A DNA stretch of 20,769 nucleotides from Lachnospiraceae bacterium (GTDB lineage: Bacteria; Bacillota; Clostridia; Lachnospirales; Lachnospiraceae): NCBI GenBank assembly GCA_900771995.1, contig CAAGQC010000070.1:1-20769 (forward strand), written 5' to 3'. Within the stretch, counting starts at the first letter, position 1; each line of letters opens with the position of its first letter. Made by a program: the position numbers and the translations under genes. Of this stretch, positions 14,820 to 20,769 are shown piece after piece. The notes under the pieces are model-generated. The model was not told the DNA's origin, searched no databases, and saw only the letters and a program-made list of their open reading frames with translations.

Positions 14820-17800
14820 TTACTGCAATGTGAACAATCTGTGATCCAGATATTCCCTGCGGTAATATTCCTCGATCAGATGATCCAGTGTGGTATCGTC
14901 CTGTAACGTCATACTGATCATCATATCGTTGATGATCTCGTATTTGCTGTCCGGATTTTCATTCATAATATCGCTCTTTTGCAGGCTTCCGCTCTCCGTC
15001 AGCTGTTCTTCGTTCTCCGATTCCTCCATAATGTAGTACTGAAGGTTCTCCCCGAAAAACAGGACGAACTCCTTGAAAAATACACCGCTGTACACTTCCT
15101 GCATATATTCCGACAGGTAATCCTCTGCCTGTCCGTTCTCATGCAGCATCACGTAGTGAATCCTTGCCCGGACACCGCCTCTTGTGTGATACTCCACGAT
15201 GGTCTTGTCCTTCATCTCCTGCAGCTGGGGCAGACAGTCCTGATACTCCCGGAAAAAATTCAGATGAATGTGATCCTTCATCATTTCCTCCAGGAAATCC
15301 CGGATCAGAGGTTCATCCTCCCGTTCCAGTTTGTCCTTATTCTCCGCATAGAACTTCAGATAAGCCAGCTTACAGATCCGCTTGGTCTCTTCTCCCCGCA
15401 GATAGCAGCTGCGGATCTCCCGAAAGATATCCTCCTCCGTGATCTTCTCCCGGCAGAAATAATCATAAGCACTCTGTACCAGAACGGCTTCCTCGATCTC
15501 CTGTCTGGCTCCCTGGGATACATAGTAACGGAAAATATCCATCCGCTCTCCCACGAAAGCCCCGGAGAACAACATCTGCAGCAATATCTTCTCACTTAAA
15601 CCATAGCAGTCCACCTCAAAGGATCTGGCTGCCTTCCAGATGTCACGCAGTTCCTTCGTCGTACCGGTGGCATAACGCACCAGATATTCCAGAATTCCGC
15701 CATTGTATTTTCCCTTGCGGAACGCGGTCAGTGCCGCCGCATACAGGACAGCCTCTCCCTCATGGTTCTGCTGTGTGATCACGCCGTCCGTGAGACGTAA
15801 CAATATCTTCACCTCCGCAAAATAGGGAGTATATTGTTCGATCCAGTGATAAGCCTTCTCGTAATTGCCCCGCAGCACCAGAAAACGCAAGATCAGTTCC
15901 CGCTGTTCTTCCGTATAACCGTCTCCCTGCAATTCCTGTAAATATTCATCCAGTGCCTGGATATTATCCGCGTCAAAATAGGCCTGGATCAGCTGTACGG
16001 AGATCTCACTTCGTAACTTCGGCTCCACGGCCTCGCTTTCCGCCAGCCTTGCCATCCGCATGAGTTTTGCGGAAGTGATGGTCTCCTCCGTTCTGCCGTT
16101 CTCCATAAAATACAGATCCAGTTCCGCAGTATCCGGCACGTAATGTTCCAGAAGTCTGAGATATTTTCCCGGCACCAGCAGTTTTTCCAGCGTATATTCC
16201 ACATTTTTCAGGAAGCGGTTGCCGTAGGCATCCTCAAAGGCGATGGTATAATCATTCCCGTAGACTGCCACCCAGGCCGTACCGTTTACCAACGTCGTCT
16301 CCGACAATACCAGATTCCCCGGCTGGCTGACGATCACCTTGCGCATTCTGCCATCGTCCACTCTTACCATATGGGCAAACAGCAGCCGGGACAGGGGCTT
16401 CGCCATGCCCTCCGTCACAATGGCCGGAGACAGGAACTCCTGATACAGCACCGCCAGATGTCTGTTAATATGCTGCTTCTGGATCTGGTCGATGACAAAC
16501 CGCTCCATCCGCGGCTCATAATGTTCGTACAGTTCCTCATATTCCTTCCGGTGCTTTAACAGGTACGCATACAGAAACGCACTGTGTTCATAATCCAGAT
16601 TGCTCTGGAAGGAAAAATACATCAATATGACTTTCGGAAGCTCCAGCACAGAATCCAGATCCACCGATGCCATATAATATTCATAGAGATTGGTGATCCG
16701 CAGATGGCTGTCCACACCCTTCTGATACCATGCAAACGCATCCGGGCCCGTCTTGCTTCCCTTGATCAGAAGGCTGCATACCTCCTGCAGGATCCGCACA
16801 TCCTTCTTTTTCTCATACAATCTCCGTAAAATTCTGGAAAGAAGCGGAGAATATTCCCGGACTCTGCCCGACAGATACAGCAGCTGCTCGATAAGGCTGT
16901 CATTTACGGCATCCTGACGGACGCCAAAATTCAGAACCTGTAATTCGAAGCTGTTCAGCTTCCTTAACAGTGCGGGATTGCCGTTTAACAGAGCCAGTGC
17001 CTCCAGATAGATCACCGGACTGGTACAGCCATACTGGTACTGTTTCTCCAGAAACATCCATTTGCCGGAAGTGGATCTGTTGTATTCTTCCGACAGGTAT
17101 AACAGCAGCCAGGCCACCCGCCAGCGGGTTCTGTCATAGCGGTAGATCTGTTCCACCTGCTCCGCCATCTGCAGGGTATACTGGGGATCTCTGTGGATCA
17201 GCGTGGTCAGATACAGATAATAGGCCCACAATTCTCCACCGGTGGCTCCCTGGGCCTCCAGCATGTCCGCCGCATGATCCAGGATCCATCCGGCTTCATT
17301 GTATCGTTCCTCCGTGATCAGAAGCTGTGCCTGGAACAGTCTCGCCGATACATCCTTCTCGTCCATGGTCACCATGCGTTCCACCAGTTTACCGGTCTCC
17401 GCCAGCCAGGTCCCCGTGCCGATCTTTTTCAGTCTCGATTCCTGATAATATTTCATGATCTGGGAAATACAGTGCATACGGCTGTGATCCGCATGTCTGG
17501 TCACCGCGCCGTCTCCCAGCTGTACCGTTACCGGGATCTCCAGAGAAGTATAGGCATTGTATATGTAGACTCTGCCGAAATTTTTCCCGGGTCTGCACAG
17601 ACTGCTGTCAATGTAGACCGGCAGTCTGCAGCGGTTCCCCAGAAAATCGTCATCCGTAATGCATTCTTTCTCGGTAAAGACAAATTCTCCCTCACACTCT
17701 ACCTGAAGATTCGTATATCCCCAGCCATTTCTTACAATGGTCAGGCTGTTCTCCGTGACACCGTAATTGTCCGCGCTGCGGGGAAGCTTTTTGGTCAGTT

Positions 17801-18395
17801 CCTTCTCTTCCGTCAGGAATTCCAGCTGCTGTTTTTTATTGATACAGATCAGGAACTCTTCCACATTCTGTTCATTGCCTTCATAGGCCGACAGGATCCG
17901 GTAGCTGTCGTAAAAATGAGCATCATTCCCCTGAAACAGCCGTAAAAATTCCGGATCGTAAAACAGCCGCACGGCTTCCTTCCAGTTGCTTTTTGCCAGA
18001 TTGGCAAAATGGAACAGATTCCTTATGGCCCCGATGGAGGAATTCAGAAGCCCATGCTCCACCGTCACCACAAAGGGCAGATTATATTCTCCCCGGTTGC
18101 TGACCACAGAAAAAGAGCCCTTGATCACATCCCCTTCCGCCAGATTCTCTCCGTGGAAGCAGTAAAAAATTTCTGCATCGGAGCCGGTAAAGCGATCCGT
18201 CATACATTCCATCCGCAGATGGTCCGAGATCACGGATCCCTTTACATAGCCTTCCGACGCAGAAAGGATGTGAAAAGAGCCCTCATATGCTGTCCCCTGT
18301 GCCAGGGAAATCTCTATTTTCGCGCAGGAGAATTCCAAAGAACCGTTCTCGTAATCGAAGTTTCCTCCTAAAATTCTATCAATAATCTCCTGCAT
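14820..18395 (-). CDS. Giant beta-domain/solenoid protein (DUF5717-like)
   Basis: A 1191-residue protein with no signal peptide or membrane segment, so probably cytoplasmic. By pattern it has: a beta-sandwich-like domain at about 15-115 (ending GEYNLPFVVTVEHG); a helical linker; a second beta domain at about 215-295 (ending LEIPVTVQLG); a long helical repeat region of about 305-670 in TPR or solenoid style; a beta-rich insert near 690-770 (WVAVYGNDYTIAFEDAYGNRF); and more helical repeats to about 1130. The tail is acidic. I recall this as the DUF5717 family of Lachnospiraceae, found beside DUF5716; that needs a search. The function is unknown; the size and repeats suggest a scaffold. ATG 18395 has a modest GAAGG site 3 nt upstream. 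It is the first and largest gene of the operon. Confidence 0.82.
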   Translation of the reverse strand: MQEIIDRILGGNFDYENGSLEFSCAKIEISLAQGTAYEGSFHILSASEGYVKGSVISDHLRMECMTDRFTGSDAEIFYCFHGENLAEGDVIKGSFSVVSNRGEYNLPFVVTVEHGLLNSSIGAIRNLFHFANLAKSNWKEAVRLFYDPEFLRLFQGNDAHFYDSYRILSAYEGNEQNVEEFLICINKKQQLEFLTEEKELTKKLPRSADNYGVTENSLTIVRNGWGYTNLQVECEGEFVFTEKECITDDDFLGNRCRLPVYIDSSLCRPGKNFGRVYIYNAYTSLEIPVTVQLGDGAVTRHADHSRMHCISQIMKYYQESRLKKIGTGTWLAETGKLVERMVTMDEKDVSARLFQAQLLITEERYNEAGWILDHAADMLEAQGATGGELWAYYLYLTTLIHRDPQYTLQMAEQVEQIYRYDRTRWRVAWLLLYLSEEYNRSTSGKWMFLEKQYQYGCTSPVIYLEALALLNGNPALLRKLNSFELQVLNFGVRQDAVNDSLIEQLLYLSGRVREYSPLLSRILRRLYEKKKDVRILQEVCSLLIKGSKTGPDAFAWYQKGVDSHLRITNLYEYYMASVDLDSVLELPKVILMYFSFQSNLDYEHSAFLYAYLLKHRKEYEELYEHYEPRMERFVIDQIQKQHINRHLAVLYQEFLSPAIVTEGMAKPLSRLLFAHMVRVDDGRMRKVIVSQPGNLVLSETTLVNGTAWVAVYGNDYTIAFEDAYGNRFLKNVEYTLEKLLVPGKYLRLLEHYVPDTAELDLYFMENGRTEETITSAKLMRMARLAESEAVEPKLRSEISVQLIQAYFDADNIQALDEYLQELQGDGYTEEQRELILRFLVLRGNYEKAYHWIEQYTPYFAEVKILLRLTDGVITQQNHEGEAVLYAAALTAFRKGKYNGGILEYLVRYATGTTKELRDIWKAARSFEVDCYGLSEKILLQMLFSGAFVGERMDIFRYYVSQGARQEIEEAVLVQSAYDYFCREKITEEDIFREIRSCYLRGEETKRICKLAYLKFYAENKDKLEREDEPLIRDFLEEMMKDHIHLNFFREYQDCLPQLQEMKDKTIVEYHTRGGVRARIHYVMLHENGQAEDYLSEYMQEVYSGVFFKEFVLFFGENLQYYIMEESENEEQLTESGSLQKSDIMNENPDSKYEIINDMMISMTLQDDTTLDHLIEEYYRREYLDHRLFTLQ

Positions 18396-18430
18396 GCACC
18401 TTCACCCGTTCCCTGTTGTCATTTGGATTT

Positions 18431-18459
18431 ATTATACCAAATTTACCAGTTGAGAGCAA
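18431..18459 (-). promoter_or_regulatory. Promoter of the four-gene chaperone-like operon
   Basis: On the minus strand a perfect -10 TATAAT (18431-18436) is preceded by TGG, giving an extended -10 (TGnTATAAT). TTGCTC (18454-18459) lies 17 nt upstream as a weak -35. The leader to ATG 18395 is short, about 30 nt. It starts just past the stop of the upstream permease gene. Confidence 0.65.
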
Positions 18460-18472
18460 GGTGTAGACCCGG

Positions 18473-19360
18473 TTAGTCCAGGTTTAATTTTCGGTTCATG
18501 ATGTAATAAGATACCCCGTACATGATCGCCGCAATAAGCAGACTGGTGATCACATTAATATCATAGGCTGAGTTGGCGCTCACCGAGATTCCATTCGAAC
18601 TGCTCAGGATATTAGTGCCAAACATAAACATGCTCTGTACAGTGCTGCCGATGATGGAAGACAGGATCGTCACACCGGCATAAGCCAGAATTCCCATCAA
18701 TCCTTTATGTTTGGAGGAAAGCTGTCCGATAGTCAGCGCTCCGAACAGGGTGACCATGGTAATAAAAGGACTAGCCACATAGGTTAAGAGCAGGGTAATT
18801 CCATAATGCAGCAGATTAATTCCCATCTGTTCCTCGTAAACTCTGCCAAGTTCATAAAAAGCTTCCGACAAAAATTCCCAGATATTACCGTTATACTGTG
18901 TCAGGGCACCGCTCAGTTCACCAATATTGAACAGGCCAGTCATCATGGAAAAAATCAGGGCCAGCACAGAGATTGCAATACCGATCGAAATAAACAGATA
19001 CCAGATCCCGGAGACCAGCACCTTGCTTAAGAACAGCTGGTTGGCTGTCACCGGCAGGGTGTGGGACAGATATCCCTCATCGGTGTACATGCTGCGGTAG
19101 AAACGGATGCCCAGAAAGATCAGCATGCCCCAGGTGGACGCTAACAGCATGATCACATACAGGATCAGAATTGCTACAAAGGAAGAGATCATAAGCCAGG
19201 CCTGCGCGCCGTTTATATCATTGCTGTCAAGGAATTCCGCCACTCCCGGCATCTGCAGTACGATACAGCCGATCACCGTGACGATAAACATGCCCAGAAG
19301 CATCAGCGTACCGGCTTTCCAGGTATTTTTCCATTCGTATTTCATTAACTTTCCTAACAT
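18473..19360 (-). CDS. ABC-2 type transporter permease
   Basis: A 295-residue membrane protein with about six hydrophobic segments: residues 18-36, 52-75, a segment near 105-135, another near 180-205, one near 215-240, and a last one near 265-288. It opens with LMKYEWKNTWKAG, the amphipathic start common to ABC-2 permeases. It has no binding protein partner, so export or a sensing role is more likely than uptake. Its ATG overlaps the ATPase stop codon (19354-19360) and is preceded by GGGAGG, so translation is coupled. With the GntR and ATPase genes it resembles the B. subtilis YtrA-YtrB type cassette, which answers cell-envelope stress; the substrate here is unknown. Confidence 0.88.
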   Translation of the reverse strand: MLGKLMKYEWKNTWKAGTLMLLGMFIVTVIGCIVLQMPGVAEFLDSNDINGAQAWLMISSFVAILILYVIMLLASTWGMLIFLGIRFYRSMYTDEGYLSHTLPVTANQLFLSKVLVSGIWYLFISIGIAISVLALIFSMMTGLFNIGELSGALTQYNGNIWEFLSEAFYELGRVYEEQMGINLLHYGITLLLTYVASPFITMVTLFGALTIGQLSSKHKGLMGILAYAGVTILSSIIGSTVQSMFMFGTNILSSSNGISVSANSAYDINVITSLLIAAIMYGVSYYIMNRKLNLD

Positions 19361-20052
19361 GCGAACACCTCCCTGAAGTAAGCATCTACGGACTTGCCCT
19401 TCTCTTCTCTGATATTGTCAACGGATGTGTATAACACCAACTGCCCGTAGCGCATGAAGATCACCTCATCCAGTACCTGTTCCACATCCTCGATCAGATG
19501 GGTGGAGATCAGCACGGTAGCTTCCGGATTATAGTTGTTGATGATAGTGCGCAGAATGTAATCTCTCGCCGCCGGATCAACACCGGCAATGGGCTCATCG
19601 AGAATATACAGGCTGGCATTCCGGCTCATGACCAGGATCAGCTGCACCTTCTCCTTCGTGCCTTTGGACAAAGTCCGCATCTTCACCGCAGGATCGATTC
19701 CAAGGCTCTTTAACATCTCTTCCGCCCGCTCCCTGGAAAAGTCCGCATAAAAGTCCTGAAAGAAATCCAGGATCTCCCGGATCGTCTGATTCATGGTCAG
19801 ATACGTACGATCCGGCAGATAGGCTACCTTACTCTTGGTCGCCGGTCCCACATAATTGCCGTCGATCATAATGGTGCCTTCCGTCGGTGTCAGCAGACCG
19901 TTTAACATCTTGATCAGAGTTGTCTTGCCGCTGCCGTTGGGGCCTAACAGTCCGATGATCTTCCCCTTGGGAAGACTTACGGTCAGATTATTCACGGCTA
20001 CATTTGCACCGTATTTCTTGGTCAGATTTACGATTTCCACCAGATTATTCAT
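19354..20052 (-). CDS. ABC transporter ATP-binding protein (YtrB-like)
   Basis: A 232-residue ABC ATPase. Walker A GPNGSGKTT (37-45), a signature motif altered to LSKGTKEK (128-135 in place of LSGGQ), Walker B LYILDEP (148-154) with Glu153, and switch His185 in STHLIED are present. The LSKGTKEKV form is common in the small YtrB/BcrA-like export ATPases. It pairs with the overlapping downstream permease gene and follows the GntR gene by 47 nt. The start MNNLVEIVNLTKKYG at 20052 has only a modest ribosome site (AGAGGCGGG, about 8-10 nt upstream). Confidence 0.92.
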   Translation of the reverse strand: MNNLVEIVNLTKKYGANVAVNNLTVSLPKGKIIGLLGPNGSGKTTLIKMLNGLLTPTEGTIMIDGNYVGPATKSKVAYLPDRTYLTMNQTIREILDFFQDFYADFSRERAEEMLKSLGIDPAVKMRTLSKGTKEKVQLILVMSRNASLYILDEPIAGVDPAARDYILRTIINNYNPEATVLISTHLIEDVEQVLDEVIFMRYGQLVLYTSVDNIREEKGKSVDAYFREVFAC

Positions 20053-20099
20053 TTCTATTCCCGCCTCTCTTTATTTTCATCATGGATTCAAATCCTTTC

Positions 20100-20459
20100 T
20101 CAGGATTGTACTTTATCGAAGAGATTCCGGATCTCTTCCTTCTGATATCCCAGTTCCTGCATGTTGTTGATAAAATTCCGGACATGACCGGCCGCCAGCT
20201 GTTCTCTGGTATTCCCGATCAGTTCGATGTCCTCCGTCACGGTTCTGCCGCTGGTGCGCTGTGTCACGATCAGGCCGCTCCGCTCCAGTTCCGAAAAAGC
20301 TTTCTGCATCGTGTTCGGATTCACTGCCGCCACCGCCGCAAGATCCCTGACGCTCGGCAGCTTCTCTCCCGGCTGATATTTCCCCGACACGATCTCTCTC
20401 TGGATCCGTTCCACCAGCTGCGCGTATATGGGTCTGTCTGCATCTAATTCCCACGCCAT
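20100..20459 (-). CDS. GntR-family regulator, YtrA subfamily
   Basis: A 119-residue repressor with a winged helix-turn-helix at about residues 10-75 (PIYAQLVERIQREIVSGKYQ, PGEKLPSVRDLA, NPNTMQKAFSELERSGL) and only a short helical tail of about 45 residues for dimerisation. That is the YtrA layout: too small for an effector domain of the FadR or HutC type. The start is placed at ATG 20459 (MAWELDADRP) because AAAGGA lies 8 nt upstream; the ATG at 20468 overlaps that site. It heads an operon with the ABC ATPase and permease and probably represses its own promoter through the palindrome at 20567-20586. Confidence 0.9.
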   Translation of the reverse strand: MAWELDADRPIYAQLVERIQREIVSGKYQPGEKLPSVRDLAAVAAVNPNTMQKAFSELERSGLIVTQRTSGRTVTEDIELIGNTREQLAAGHVRNFINNMQELGYQKEEIRNLFDKVQS

Positions 20460-20566
20460 TCCTATCATCCTTTCTTTTTCTTATTTTTTCTATCTGTTTC
20501 TTATTATCTTTCACACATCGGTTCTTTCGATGCCTCCCTGAGCCCCTCATTGTGTTGTTGTTTTAC

Positions 20567-20586
20567 TGTATTATTCATTTAATACA
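20567..20586. promoter_or_regulatory. Candidate operator of the GntR/YtrA-like regulator
   Basis: TGTATTA (20567-20573) and TAATACA (20580-20586) form a perfect 7-6-7 palindrome that abuts the -10 hexamer at 20587 and so covers the expected transcript start. A repressor bound here would block initiation. Its position points to autoregulation by the GntR protein; the leader from here to the ATG is about 110 nt and T/C-rich. Confidence 0.6.
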
Positions 20587-20615
20587 ATAGTACGTTATTT
20601 ATTTTTATCTGTCAA
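20587..20615 (-). promoter_or_regulatory. Promoter of the GntR-ABC operon
   Basis: On the minus strand a perfect -35 TTGACA (20610-20615) is followed after exactly 17 nt by TACTAT (20587-20592). The spacer is AT-rich. The -10 hexamer is the same as in the amino acid transporter promoter at 11447-11452. Confidence 0.7.
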
Positions 20616-20708
20616 GAGGTTTTTATGCTTGTCCAGGGCAAACTATCCACTCCGTTGATGTTTCCGTTTGTTCCAACATATTAAATGGAGAGTTAGTGGA
20701 ACGTCCCC

Positions 20709-20739
20709 GTAGTCCGCGCTGGGGGTAAGGCCATCAGAC
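20709..20739. repeat. Right copy of an inverted end repeat
   Basis: It contains TGGGGGTAAGG and matches the reverse complement of 31-61 at 26 of 31 positions. A small GCTTC/GAAGC stem lies just outside (about 20747-20759). The words AAATGGAGAGTTAGTGGAACG (20683-20703, split as AAATGGAGAG and TTAGTGGAACG) have a looser direct relative at 81-103. No gene is seen in 20616-20769. Confidence 0.5.
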
Positions 20740-20769
20740 CCGCTTTCGCTTCGGAAGCAGAACGTAGCG

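Noticed and set aside
1..20769. Defence system, prophage, integrase or CRISPR content
   Set aside because: No nuclease, integrase, phage structural gene or regularly spaced repeat was seen; apart from the four-gene operon the content is metabolic and transport genes.

Overview
The window looks like chromosomal DNA of a Clostridia-class Firmicute, most likely a Lachnospiraceae gut anaerobe. The basis is the protein style of the purine enzymes, strong AGGAG-type ribosome binding sites, classic -10/-35 promoters, a YtrA-type GntR/ABC cassette, and a large gene pair that I recall as the Lachnospiraceae families DUF5717/DUF5716. No species can be named without a search. Every gene I accept lies on the minus strand, so transcription runs from high to low coordinates.

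Layout from right to left, which is the direction of transcription. (1) 20459-18473: a self-regulated cassette of a YtrA-like GntR repressor, an ABC ATPase and an ABC permease, behind a TTGACA/TACTAT promoter with a palindrome just downstream. (2) 18395-11480: a tight four-gene operon with its own extended -10 promoter. It encodes a 1191-residue protein (tandem beta domains plus helical solenoid), an Hsp70/actin-fold protein, a TPR-like protein and a membrane-anchored coiled-coil protein. Its function is unknown and it is the best candidate here for an undescribed system. (3) 11370-9110: a polar amino acid uptake ABC transporter (lipoprotein, permease, ATPase) with its own promoter and a palindromic candidate operator. 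(4) 8998-2104: a purine block, purC-purF-purB-purF-like-purA. The purF-like gene has lost its glutaminase active site but keeps the PRPP loop and all four Fe-S cysteines. purA has a good promoter carrying two related inverted repeats, and a terminator. (5) 1801-186: a LysR regulator and a YihX-like HAD phosphatase, ending in a 12-bp perfect hairpin.

How the genes work together: PurF makes phosphoribosylamine from PRPP and glutamine. PurC and PurB carry out the two consecutive succinyl-AICAR steps. PurA with PurB converts IMP to AMP. The amino acid transporter next door could supply a nitrogen donor, but its substrate cannot be read from the sequence. The four-gene operon pairs a chaperone-like ATPase fold with TPR/solenoid partners and a membrane anchor, which suggests one complex at the inner face of the membrane.

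Both window ends carry the same roughly 31-nt motif in opposite orientation (26 of 31 identical), which suggests a dispersed repeat. I saw no tRNA, rRNA, CRISPR array, transposase gene or purine riboswitch.
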